DNA of 19,322 bases. Origin: JAGRGG01 sp965217265 (GTDB lineage: Bacteria; Pseudomonadota; Alphaproteobacteria; Geminicoccales; Geminicoccaceae). The stretch covers positions 1-19,322 of the forward strand of contig CBDCHP010000001.1 of NCBI GenBank assembly GCA_965217265.1, read 5' to 3'. Both the position numbers and the translations under genes were made by a program. The notes under the pieces are model-generated. The model saw only the letters and a list, made by a program, of their open reading frames with translations. It did not search any database and was not told where the DNA came from. Below, one piece after another: positions 1-7,029 of this stretch. How positions within the stretch are numbered: the stretch's first letter is position 1; every line of letters begins with the position of its first letter.

Positions 1-381
1 GTCACGCCTGAGAATAACCCGGACCTCGCCCGCCTCGTCGAGCGCGCGGTCGCCTACTACCGCGACGCGGTGCGGCCGACCAAGCGCTACCGGGCGCCGG
101 ACGCGCGCGAGCGGGCGGCCTTGGCCGAATTGGCCGACTTCCTCGCCGGCCTCGACCCCAAGACCGATGCCGAGACGATCCAGAACGGGGTCTACGAGAT
201 CGGCAAGCGGCACGGCTTCGAGCCCTTGCGCGACTGGTTCAAGGCGCTCTACGAGACCCTGCTCGGCCAGGCGACGGGGCCGCGCATGGGCTCGTTCGTC
301 GCCATCTACGGCATCGACAACACGGCCAAGCTGATCCGCCGCGTCCTCGACGGGGAGACGCTCGGTGCCGACGCGGCTTGA
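1..381 (+). CDS. lysK: Class I lysyl-tRNA synthetase, C-terminal part (5' end outside window)
   Basis: The frame is open from the first base and ends at TGA 379-381, so this is the last 126 residues of a longer protein. It would charge tRNA-Lys with lysine in the cytoplasm. The stretch containing QNGVYEIGKRHG, the LRDWFKALYETLLGQ segment and the GPRMGSFVAIYG motif is characteristic of the helical anticodon-binding C-terminus of class I (archaeal-type) LysRS. Alphaproteobacteria commonly carry this class instead of class II LysS. The HIGH and KMSKS catalytic motifs would lie upstream and cannot be checked. Its last 17 bases overlap the rsmB start, suggesting coupled translation. The family call is confident; only the fragment can be judged. 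Confidence 0.9.
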   Translation, partial: VTPENNPDLARLVERAVAYYRDAVRPTKRYRAPDARERAALAELADFLAGLDPKTDAETIQNGVYEIGKRHGFEPLRDWFKALYETLLGQATGPRMGSFVAIYGIDNTAKLIRRVLDGETLGADAA

Positions 382-1627
382 GCCCGCCTCGGCGCGGGGC
401 GTGGCGCTCGCCGTGCTCGACGCCGCGCTGGCCGAGCGCCCGCAGGCCGCCGAGGCCGCGTTCGCGGATGCCCCCGGCCTCGATCGCCTCTCGACGCGCG
501 ACCGGGCCTTCGCGCGGTCGCTCTACACCAACACCCTGCGGCGCTTGGGCGAGATCGACGCGCTGCTCAGGACCCGGCTGCAACGGCGCCCGGCGCTTCG
601 CGTGATGAACCTGCTGCGCTTGGGCGTGACCCAGTTGCACGTCCTGCGCACGCCGCCGCACGCCGCCGTCGCCGAGACTGTGACGCTCGCCCCCGCGCAC
701 GCCCGCGGGCTGGTCAACGCGGTCCTGCGCCGCCTGGCCGACGCCCCGTTCGAGGACGCGCCCGAGCGCAACGCGCCGGCGTGGCTGCGCGCGCGCTGGA
801 CGGCGGCCTACGGCGGGGCGGGTTTCGCCGCCATCGCCGCCGCCCACGCGATCGAGCCGCCGCTGGATCTCACCGTCAAGGCCGACCCGGACGCCTGGGC
901 GGCGAGGCTCAACGCCGTCCGGCTGCCGAACGGCACGCTGCGCCTCGCCCGCGCCGGGATGATCGAGGATCTCCCGAGCTATGCCGAGGGGGCGTGGTGG
1001 GTGCAGGACGTCGCGGCCTCCTTGCCGGCGGCGCTCCTCGGCCCCGTCGCGGGGATGCCCGTGCTCGATTTGTGCGCCGCACCCGGCGGCAAGACGGCAC
1101 AGTTGGCGGCAGCGGGGGCGCGGGTCACGGCGGTCGAGGCGGCACCGGAACGGGCCGAGACCCTGCGACGAAACCTGGACCGGCTTCGCCTCGACGCCGA
1201 GATCATTATCGCCGACGCGCGGGGCGACGGGCCGGCGTTCGGACACATCCTCCTCGACGCGCCCTGCACCGCGACCGGCACGGTGCGCCGCCACCCGGAC
1301 ATCCTCTGGAGCAAGCGACCGGAGAACTTGGCCCATCTGGTCCGCCACCAGCGCGACCTGCTCGACGCGGCGATCGCGCGCCTGGCGCCGGGCGGCGCGC
1401 TGGTCTACGCCGTCTGCTCCCTGGAGCCCGAGGAGGGGCCGGAGCAGATCGAGGCGGCGCTCAATCGCCACCCCGGCCTCGCCCGGCGCGAGATCGCGGC
1501 CGAGGAACTGGGCGGCCTGCCGCTTCGGCCGACGGTCGAGGGCGATCTGCGCACCCTGCCCTCGGACCTGGGCGATCAGGGCGGCATGGACGGGTTCTTC
1601 ATAGGCCGGCTGACGCGGCCGGCTTGA
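365..1627 (+). CDS. rsmB: 16S rRNA (cytosine-5)-methyltransferase RsmB (Sun/Fmu family)
   Basis: The 420-residue product should methylate a cytosine of 16S rRNA (C967 in E. coli) using S-adenosylmethionine. Residues about 8-130 form the NusB-like RNA-binding domain. The methyltransferase domain follows, with SAM motif DLCAAPGGKT (235-244), motif IV DAPCTATG with Cys301, and motif VI VCSLEPEEG with Cys351. Both conserved cysteines of the RNA m5C methyltransferase mechanism are therefore present. The start is GTG 365, preceded by a GGGGAG ribosome-binding site seven bases upstream. It lies inside the lysK end, giving a 17-base overlap. purH starts 17 bases after the stop. Length is normal for alphaproteobacterial members. 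Confidence 0.93.
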   Translation: MPTRLEPASARGVALAVLDAALAERPQAAEAAFADAPGLDRLSTRDRAFARSLYTNTLRRLGEIDALLRTRLQRRPALRVMNLLRLGVTQLHVLRTPPHAAVAETVTLAPAHARGLVNAVLRRLADAPFEDAPERNAPAWLRARWTAAYGGAGFAAIAAAHAIEPPLDLTVKADPDAWAARLNAVRLPNGTLRLARAGMIEDLPSYAEGAWWVQDVAASLPAALLGPVAGMPVLDLCAAPGGKTAQLAAAGARVTAVEAAPERAETLRRNLDRLRLDAEIIIADARGDGPAFGHILLDAPCTATGTVRRHPDILWSKRPENLAHLVRHQRDLLDAAIARLAPGGALVYAVCSLEPEEGPEQIEAALNRHPGLARREIAAEELGGLPLRPTVEGDLRTLPSDLGDQGGMDGFFIGRLTRPA

Positions 1628-1644
1628 TCGAGGAGAAGACAGAC

Positions 1645-3177
1645 ATGACCGTGCGACGCGCGCTGCTCTCGGTCTCGGACAAGACGGGGATCGTCGAACT
1701 GGCGCAAGCCCTGGCAGGACTCGGCGTCGAGTTGATCTCGACCGGCGGCACCGCGACGGCCCTGCGCGCGGCCGGGCTCGCCGTCACCGACGTCGCGGCC
1801 CTGACGGGCCAAGCCGAGATCCTGGGCGGCCGGGTCAAGACGCTGCACCCGAAGGTGCACGGTGCCCTTCTCGCTAAGCGCGACGATCCTAAGCACGCGG
1901 CGACGCTGGAGGAGGCCGGGATCGCGCCGATCGACCTCCTCGTCGTCAACCTCTATCCCTTCGAGGCGACGCTCAAAGCCGGCGCCGGGTTTGAGGCGAT
2001 CCTGGAGCAGATCGACGTCGGCGGTCCTGCCATGCTGCGCGCGGCGGCGAAGAACCACGCCCACGTCCTCGTCGTCACCGATCCGGACGACTACGCCCCG
2101 GTGCTGGCCGCGATCGGGGCCGACATGACCGACGACGGGCTGCGCCGCCGCCTGGCGAGGAAGGCGTTCGCCCGCACCGCCGCCTACGACGCCGCGATCG
2201 CGGCCTGGCTCGGCGCCGACGACGGGCCGCTGCCGGCGGTGCTGTGCTTGAGCGCCGCGAGGGTTCAAAGCCTGCGCTACGGCGAGAACCCGCACCAGGA
2301 CGCGGCCCTCTACCGAGCGCCGCTCACCGGCGGCGGCGTCGCCGATGCCGTGCAGTTGCAGGGCAAGCCGCTCAGCTACAACAACCTGCTCGACGCCGAC
2401 GCCGCGATCAAGGCCGTCGCCGAGCACGACGAGCCCGCCTGCGTCATCGTCAAGCACACCAACCCCTGCGGCCTCGCGACGGCGGCGACGCCCCGCGAAG
2501 CTTACGCGGCGGCGCTGGCCTGCGACCCGTTGAGCGCGTTCGGCGGCATCGTCGCCCTCAACCGGCCGCTCGACGCGGCGACGGCGGGCGCCATCGTCGC
2601 CCTGTTCGCCGAGGTCGTCGTGGCGCCCGAGATCGGGGCGGATGCCCGCCCTATCGTGGCGGCCAAGCCCAACCTGCGCGTCCTTATCCTGCCGGACGCC
2701 GCGAGGAAGGCCGGGCTGGACCTGCGCGCCGTCGGCGGCGGGTTGCTGCTGCAGACCGCCGACACCGGCACCGCTTCGATCGAGGATTGGCGATGCATCA
2801 CGGCGCGGGCAGCGGATCCGGCCGAGCGGGCGGCGCTCGCGTTCGCCTGGCGGGCGGTCAAGCACGTCCGCTCCAACGCGATCGTGCTCGCGTGCGAAAC
2901 GCAAACGATCGGCATCGGCGCCGGGCAGATGAGCCGGGTCGACGCGGTCGACCTCGCCGTGCGCAAGGCCAGGGCGCACGCGCGGCCCGAGGCGCCCTGG
3001 GTGCTGGCCTCGGACGCCTTCTTCCCGTTCGCGGACGGGATCGAGGCCGCCGCCGATGCCGGCGTGCGGGCGATCGTCCAGCCGGGCGGCAGCGTGCGCG
3101 ACGAGGAGGTGATCGCCGCCGCCGACCGGGCCGGCGTCGCGATGCTGCTCACCGGGCGGCGCCACTTTCGCCACTGA
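1645..3177 (+). CDS. purH: Bifunctional AICAR formyltransferase / IMP cyclohydrolase
   Basis: The 510-residue enzyme catalyses the last two steps of de novo purine synthesis: formylation of AICAR with 10-formyl-THF and closure to IMP. The N-terminal cyclohydrolase domain shows SDKTG (11-15), STGGT (32-36) and GGRVKTLHPKVHG (61-73). The formyltransferase domain shows SLRYGENPHQ (209-218), the catalytic Lys-His pair at 270-271 in VKHTNPCG, and PGGSVRDEE near the C-terminus. ATG 1645 is chosen because AGGAG (1631-1635) sits nine bases upstream and the protein then begins as PurH does. The frame is open further upstream, but that part only shadows rsmB. It is probably co-transcribed with rsmB. 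Confidence 0.96.
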   Translation: MTVRRALLSVSDKTGIVELAQALAGLGVELISTGGTATALRAAGLAVTDVAALTGQAEILGGRVKTLHPKVHGALLAKRDDPKHAATLEEAGIAPIDLLVVNLYPFEATLKAGAGFEAILEQIDVGGPAMLRAAAKNHAHVLVVTDPDDYAPVLAAIGADMTDDGLRRRLARKAFARTAAYDAAIAAWLGADDGPLPAVLCLSAARVQSLRYGENPHQDAALYRAPLTGGGVADAVQLQGKPLSYNNLLDADAAIKAVAEHDEPACVIVKHTNPCGLATAATPREAYAAALACDPLSAFGGIVALNRPLDAATAGAIVALFAEVVVAPEIGADARPIVAAKPNLRVLILPDAARKAGLDLRAVGGGLLLQTADTGTASIEDWRCITARAADPAERAALAFAWRAVKHVRSNAIVLACETQTIGIGAGQMSRVDAVDLAVRKARAHARPEAPWVLASDAFFPFADGIEAAADAGVRAIVQPGGSVRDEEVIAAADRAGVAMLLTGRRHFRH

Positions 3178-3199
3178 GTGACGTGAAAAGGCCGCGGCG

Positions 3200-3214
3200 T
3201 TAAGCATTCGTTAG
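3200..3214. promoter_or_regulatory. Near-consensus CtrA-type box
   Basis: The sequence reads TTAA-N7-TTAG, one mismatch from the CtrA consensus TTAA-N7-TTAA of alphaproteobacterial cell-cycle promoters. It lies just after purH and about 90 bases before the small membrane-peptide ORF. One-mismatch matches are not rare, so this is weak evidence on its own. It gains a little weight from the perfect box at 14557-14571. Confidence 0.3.
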
Positions 3215-3306
3215 AAGTGTGGGAATTACAACCGACGGCGACGGGCCGGTTCGGCGACGAAGCGACGGCCCGTCATCGGGTCCACCGCATCTATGGCCGC
3301 CGTCCC

Positions 3307-3405
3307 ATGCCCATGCTCGATCGTACCGTCCTCTACCTCGCCTCGATCATTCTGTTCTTCGCGTGGTTCATCGACAAGCCGGTGACGATGGCGATCATGC
3401 CCTGA
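3307..3405 (+). CDS. Possible small single-pass membrane peptide
   Basis: A 32-codon ORF encodes one hydrophobic segment, VLYLASIILFFAWF (about residues 7-20), followed by a short tail. Nearly every codon after the ATG ends in G or C, as in real genes here. The frame is open back to GTG 3217, but the first codons of that extension do not show the same bias, so ATG 3307 or ATG 3313 is preferred. No convincing ribosome-binding site is visible. It converges with the lipoprotein gene, with a nine-base gap. No family was recognised, and it could be a chance ORF. Confidence 0.4.
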   Translation: MPMLDRTVLYLASIILFFAWFIDKPVTMAIMP

Positions 3406-3414
3406 AGCACCGTT

Positions 3415-3564
3415 TCAGTTGGCGAGGTCTTGCATCTTTTCGCCGGTGGCATCGACGTTGTCGCCCGTGTCTTCCTTCAGCCCCTCCCAAGTATTGCCGC
3501 AGGCGGCGAGGCTGACACTCATCAGCAAGAGGGCGAGGAGCGAGAGGGCGAGGTTTTTGCGCAT
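3415..3564 (-). CDS. Entericidin A/B-like small lipoprotein
   Basis: The 49-residue protein has a positively charged start (MRKN), a hydrophobic stretch (5-18) and lipobox LAAC (19-22), so Cys22 should be lipidated by signal peptidase II processing. The mature 28 residues (CGNTWEGLKEDTGDNVDATG and a short tail) match the usual entericidin layout of a small amphipathic membrane-anchored peptide. In E. coli, entericidins are stress-related lipoproteins. In alphaproteobacteria they are common, but their role is poorly known. ATG 3564 is supported by AGGAG nine bases upstream on the minus strand. A longer open frame upstream overlaps the thiolase gene and is rejected as start. No antidote gene is adjacent. 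Confidence 0.85.
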   Translation of the reverse strand: MRKNLALSLLALLLMSVSLAACGNTWEGLKEDTGDNVDATGEKMQDLAN

Positions 3565-3766
3565 CGTTCGTGTCTCCTGACGTTTGCGGGCGAGACCGGC
3601 CGGCGCGGTCCACGGCCATTCAAGCGGCAAGCGGCATCGAGGTTCCCCGGCCGAAGTTCGCAGCTTCGTTGCCGTGACCCATGGCCGGACCGGCGCCCGG
3701 TCCTTGTCCGCCGCCGCGCCGAGCGTAGATAGGATGGATCGAGCGTCACAACCGAAGAGACATCTC

Positions 3767-4930
3767 ATGCCTGCGATCGTCGGCTGGCACCACCTGCCCT
3801 TTCTCAAGGCGAGCGGCGGCGACCTTGAGGCGATGATCGCCGAGGCGGCCAAAGGGGCACTCGCCCACGCCGGCATCGAGGCGGCGGCGGTGGACGAGGT
3901 CTTCCTCGGCCACTTCAACGAGGGCTTCGTCGCACAGGGCTTCACCGCCCCGCTCGTCACCGCTTGCGATCCGGCCTTGCGCTTCAAGCCGGCGACCCGG
4001 CTGGAGAACGCCTGCGCCACGGGCTCGGCCGCCGTCTTCGCGGGTCTGCGCGCGATCCGGGGCGGCGATGCCAGGGTCGTCCTCGTCGTCGGCGCCGAGC
4101 GGATGTCGGAACTGTCGGGGGCCGCCGTCGGGGACGCGCTCCTGCGCGCCTCCTACGTCAAAAACGAGGCGGCGACGCCCGGCGGCTTTGCCGGCGTCTT
4201 CGGCCGTATCGCCGAGCTTTATTTCCAGCGCTACGGCGACCAGTCCGACGCGCTGGCAGCGATCGCCGCCAAGAACCACGCCAACGGGGTCGAGAACGCT
4301 TACGCCCAGATGCGCAAGGACTTAGGCTTCGACTTCTGCCGGAGCGTCTCGGACAAGAACCCCTACGTCGCCGGCCCCTTGAAGCGGACCGACTGCTCCT
4401 TGGTCTCGGACGGGGCGGCGGCGCTCGTCATCGTCGACGACGCGATGGTGCACGACTTCCCGCGCGCGGTCGGCTTTCGCGCCACGGCGCAGGTCGGCGA
4501 CGTCATGCCGATGGCCGAGCGCGACGTCGTGCGCTTCGAGGGCTGCGGGCTCGCGTGGCGGCAAGCGCTGGAAAAGGCCGGGGTCGGCCTTAGTGACCTC
4601 GACCTCGTCGAGACGCACGACTGCTTCACCATCGCCGAACTGATCGAGTACGAGGCGATGGGGCTGGCGCCACCCGGCAAGGGGGCCAACGTCGCCCTCG
4701 ACGGCACGACGCGAAAGAGCGGCCGGCTGCCGGTCAACCCGTCCGGCGGGCTGAAGGCGAAGGGCCACCCGATCGGCGCCACCGGCGTCTCGATGCACGC
4801 CTTGTGCGCCATGCAATTGACCGACGCGGCAAACGGGATGCAAGTACCGGGCGCGGCGCTTGCCGGGCTCTACAACATGGGCGGTGCTTGCGTCGCGTCC
4901 TACGTCAGCATCCTTGAGCGCACCCGCTGA
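3767..4930 (+). CDS. Thiolase-family protein (SCP2/acetyl-CoA acetyltransferase-like)
   Basis: The 387-residue protein belongs to the thiolase superfamily, which condenses or cleaves acyl-CoA thioesters. The nucleophile motif is NACATGS with Cys83. HDCF (284-287) is the SCP2-thiolase-type motif, GHPIGATG (333-340) carries the catalytic His334, and the C-terminal glycine loop is GGACVAS with Cys375. This layout fits the SCP2-like subgroup often annotated as acetyl-CoA acetyltransferase rather than classical biosynthetic thiolase. Substrate cannot be read from sequence. ATG 3767 aligns with family N-termini; ATG 3734 is an in-frame alternative. It stands alone, with no DUF35/OB-fold partner or beta-oxidation gene alongside. 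Confidence 0.85.
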   Translation: MPAIVGWHHLPFLKASGGDLEAMIAEAAKGALAHAGIEAAAVDEVFLGHFNEGFVAQGFTAPLVTACDPALRFKPATRLENACATGSAAVFAGLRAIRGGDARVVLVVGAERMSELSGAAVGDALLRASYVKNEAATPGGFAGVFGRIAELYFQRYGDQSDALAAIAAKNHANGVENAYAQMRKDLGFDFCRSVSDKNPYVAGPLKRTDCSLVSDGAAALVIVDDAMVHDFPRAVGFRATAQVGDVMPMAERDVVRFEGCGLAWRQALEKAGVGLSDLDLVETHDCFTIAELIEYEAMGLAPPGKGANVALDGTTRKSGRLPVNPSGGLKAKGHPIGATGVSMHALCAMQLTDAANGMQVPGAALAGLYNMGGACVASYVSILERTR

Positions 4931-5050
4931 GGCGGGACGGTGCCGGCTGATCCGGCAGGCTCGAACGGCAGGGACATCCTAGCGCCCTGAGAGCCCGATG
5001 CTCACAGGTTATAGCCAAATATACACTTTGCTTTGGCGGCGCCATGTCCT

Positions 5051-5194
5051 GGCCACCCTGGACCCCCGATCAAGTCGGGGGTGGCAAGTTGTGGCAGTTT
5101 GGGTCGTTGTGCGCCATGTTGGTCAAGGAAAAATCAGTACATTCTGGCCAACACCATTTGTCATCCCCGACTTGATCGGGGATCCAGGGTGGCC
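5051..5194. repeat. Inverted pair of REP-like palindromic elements
   Basis: Two copies of the same element face each other. Copy 1 contains a perfect 7-bp stem with a five-base loop (5063-5081). Copy 2 contains a perfect 8-bp stem with a five-base loop (5163-5183). The core is CCCCGACTTGATCGGGG. Each stem is followed or preceded by an identical 11-base flank: GGCCACCCTGG at 5051-5061 and its exact complement at 5184-5194. This resembles the REP/BIME elements abundant between alphaproteobacterial genes. The pair sits between the convergent thiolase and disordered-protein genes. It fills much of the 367-base gap 4931-5297, in which no gene is supported; a small GC stem without a T tract lies at 4942-4956. 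Confidence 0.85.
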
Positions 5195-5297
5195 GGACTC
5201 TGGTCTTCCAATGCTTTCGGCTACATCAGGCGGTCGTCGGACCGCAGCGGTCTGATTGTCACCCCGGTGCGGCTACCAGTCGTGACCGTGTCGTAAG

Positions 5298-5951
5298 TCA
5301 GCGGGCGGAAGCCGATTCGTGCTTGGCGGGGGGCTCGTCGGAAGCCGCGGTGCGGGTCGATTTGAGCCGCAGGGTCTCGCCGGGGCGGCGCTGGCGGGGG
5401 GTGTTGGCGTCGGCGGTCGGCGCGGGCGCGACGGGCTTTGCCGGCGCGGGTGGCGGGCTGACCGGGTCGGGCTCGGCCATCACTTCCGAGGTAGGCTCGA
5501 CCACCTCGGGTTCGGGGACCGGCTCGGCGAGGCTGCGCGCCAGCGCGCGCAGGCGCTCCATCGGCACGGGCTCTGGCGCCGGCGTCTCGTCGGCCTCCTC
5601 GTCCTCGATCTCCTGCTCGAACGCCTCGACGTCGGCGAGCGTCAGCTTGAGCAGCGCCAACTGCTCCAAGAACTGCTCGCGCATCGCCGGCGGCAGCCGC
5701 TCGACCGTGCGCTCCTCGACCAGTTGGTCGGCTTGGCGCAGAATGTTGCGGGCGTGCGTGACTTGGCCCGATATCTTGGCGTTGCCGGCGAGAACCTGGG
5801 CCACCGCCTTCGTCGTCGGCTGCAACTGCGAGAGCACTTCCCCGGCCGAACCGGGAACCCGGCGCCCGCCATTGTTGGCGTTCGGGTTGCCGTTGCGGTT
5901 GTTGCCGCGGCGCTTCTTGCCGCCGCCGTTGCCGCGGCGAAAGGGGAACAT
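5298..5951 (-). CDS. Hypothetical basic, Asn/Gly-rich protein with proline-rich tail
   Basis: No family was recognised with confidence. From ATG 5951 the product has 217 residues. Residues 5-31 are rich in Arg, Lys, Gly and Asn, which suggests nucleic-acid binding and resembles the start of DUF4167-type alphaproteobacterial proteins. Residues about 36-112 look helical (ARNILRQADQLVEE, REQFLEQLALLKLTLADVE). Residues 112-123 are acidic, and 123-190 are proline/alanine-rich and probably disordered. The typical DUF4167 core motif was not seen, so that label is only a possibility. The start is uncertain: GTG 5975 and ATG 6035 are in frame, and none has a clear ribosome-binding site. It converges with the thiolase gene. 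Confidence 0.7.
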   Translation of the reverse strand: MFPFRRGNGGGKKRRGNNRNGNPNANNGGRRVPGSAGEVLSQLQPTTKAVAQVLAGNAKISGQVTHARNILRQADQLVEERTVERLPPAMREQFLEQLALLKLTLADVEAFEQEIEDEEADETPAPEPVPMERLRALARSLAEPVPEPEVVEPTSEVMAEPDPVSPPPAPAKPVAPAPTADANTPRQRRPGETLRLKSTRTAASDEPPAKHESASAR

Positions 5952-6202
5952 CGAACGATTTTTTGGTGCGTTCACATCGTCAACCCGTGCATGTTCGGTC
6001 ACGTGAGGAAACACCCGACCCGGCGGGCGGGGCATATCGAGCGGGGCAGATCGAGAGCAATGGATCTGTCGCCCCGCTTTGGATCGAGGCCCTTGGCCCC
6101 GATCGCGCGTCGATGGCCAAACGCGGCCTGTTATGGTGCTTTAAAAGCCCGAATCGAGCGGAGGTGGAATCAGGACTAGCCGGCCGGGCCGGAAAATCAA
6201 GC
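5952..6202. other. Intergenic stretch without a supported gene
   Basis: Between the disordered-protein gene and the terminator of the upstream operon there are about 250 bases. A minus-strand ORF of 87 codons crosses it, but it begins inside the terminator hairpin and resembles no known protein. The stretch probably contains the promoter for the gene at 5298-5951; no convincing -35/-10 pair could be picked. A GC palindrome, CCGGCCGGGCCGG, lies near 6180-6192. Confidence 0.4.
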
Positions 6203-6262
6203 AAAAAAGTGTCGGGCGGAATTTGCTTCAAAGCCTCGTACATAGGTTGTGTCCCCCGACAC
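6203..6262 (-). terminator. Rho-independent terminator for the 10142-6275 minus-strand run
   Basis: On the minus strand, GTGTCGGG (6262-6255) pairs perfectly with CCCGACAC (6216-6209), and six T residues follow immediately (6208-6203). The loop is long at 38 bases, so folding may need internal structure. The position, 12 bases after the stop of the kinase-like gene, is right for a transcription terminator. Confidence 0.65.
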
Positions 6263-6274
6263 GGGAGTCAAGCC

Positions 6275-6862
6275 TCAACCGCACGTGGCGGGCCCGACGG
6301 GAAGAACGATGACGCCGCGGCCGTCGTCGCTCAAGAGACGTCCACCCCCCCGCGCGAGCAGGCGCGCGAACAACTCCCAGGCAACGGCGCCCTCGCCGGC
6401 CGTCGGCGGCGCCACCGACGGCGGCAGGGTCAAGCGCAGACCAACATCCCCCACCGCCGCCGCGATGGTATCGCCGCGGGCGGGGGCGAGCAGGGCGAAC
6501 GCCCGCTTGAGTGCCGCCGCGTCGCCGAGACAGCGCGCCCGCACCTCGCCCGCGACGGTGAAGCCGGCCGCGCGCAGCAAATCCGCCGGGACAATAACCG
6601 CCATCGTCGGCAAAGGATCCAGCGTCTCGGCCTCGACCAGCAGGGCCAGCACGGCGTCGAGCCGGGCGGCGGCGTCGGCGATCAGGCCGACGCCCGCGAG
6701 CGCCTCGGCGTCCAAGCGGCCCATCGACCCGTCGAGCAGCATCTCGACGCCCGTCTTGATCGCGTGCAGGGGCGTGCGCAACTCGTGCGCCGCGTACCAC
6801 GCCGTCGCCGGCCGCGTGGCACGGCCCCGTTCTTCGAGATCAAGACGGTGTTCGTCGTGCAA
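6275..6862 (-). CDS. Small histidine-kinase-like protein with degenerate ATPase domain
   Basis: The product has about 195 residues from TTG 6862. It has a clear HisKA phospho-acceptor box, HELRTPLHAIKTGVEMLL, with His26, and a second dimerisation helix (about 50-78). A C-terminal region then resembles the end of a HATPase_c domain (WELFARLLARGGGRLLSDDGRG, about 162-182). The N box is not recognisable: the place where it should be reads LGDAAALKRAFALLAP and has no Asn. No DxGxG G1 box is visible. It may therefore act as a phosphotransfer or dimerising partner rather than an active kinase; that is inference. There is no TM segment or sensor domain. The start is uncertain: GTG 6931 and TTG 6937 (AGGA nine bases upstream) are in frame, but third-position GC falls upstream of 6862. 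A TGCTAGGAT extended -10-like motif lies near 6922-6930. Confidence 0.6.
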   Translation of the reverse strand: MHDEHRLDLEERGRATRPATAWYAAHELRTPLHAIKTGVEMLLDGSMGRLDAEALAGVGLIADAAARLDAVLALLVEAETLDPLPTMAVIVPADLLRAAGFTVAGEVRARCLGDAAALKRAFALLAPARGDTIAAAVGDVGLRLTLPPSVAPPTAGEGAVAWELFARLLARGGGRLLSDDGRGVIVLPVGPATCG

Positions 6863-7029
6863 TTCAGGTTCGCAGGTCAGGGTTGAACGGTTGCAGCCTT
6901 CGCCTGGCGGCGGCGGGACGTATCCTAGCACACTCAATGTATATTTTCCTAACAATCGTCGCCCGTTCGGCGGTTTTCTCCCAACGAGTCCTGAACGCAA
7001 AGCCGGCTCGGTCTTGCTTGAAACGCGCT

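Noticed and set aside
781..1644. Upstream extension of the purH frame
   Set aside because: It overlaps rsmB in another frame and is Arg/Gly-rich; AGGAG before ATG 1645 and the PurH N-terminus fix the start.
1576..3207. 543-codon minus-strand ORF opposite purH
   Set aside because: Purely a high-GC antisense shadow: low-complexity Arg/Gly/Asp-rich translation with no motif, fully covered by purH, which is certain.
3415..4020. 201-codon minus-strand ORF extending the entericidin frame upstream
   Set aside because: The extension runs into the thiolase gene; the internal ATG 3564 has a strong ribosome-binding site and begins a textbook lipoprotein signal.
4942..4956. Terminator after the thiolase gene
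   Set aside because: A perfect 5-bp GC stem is present, but it has no T run after it and is too short to support a call.
5980..6243. 87-codon minus-strand ORF after the kinase-like gene
   Set aside because: Its ATG lies inside the terminator hairpin, there is no family resemblance, and composition is unlike the real genes.
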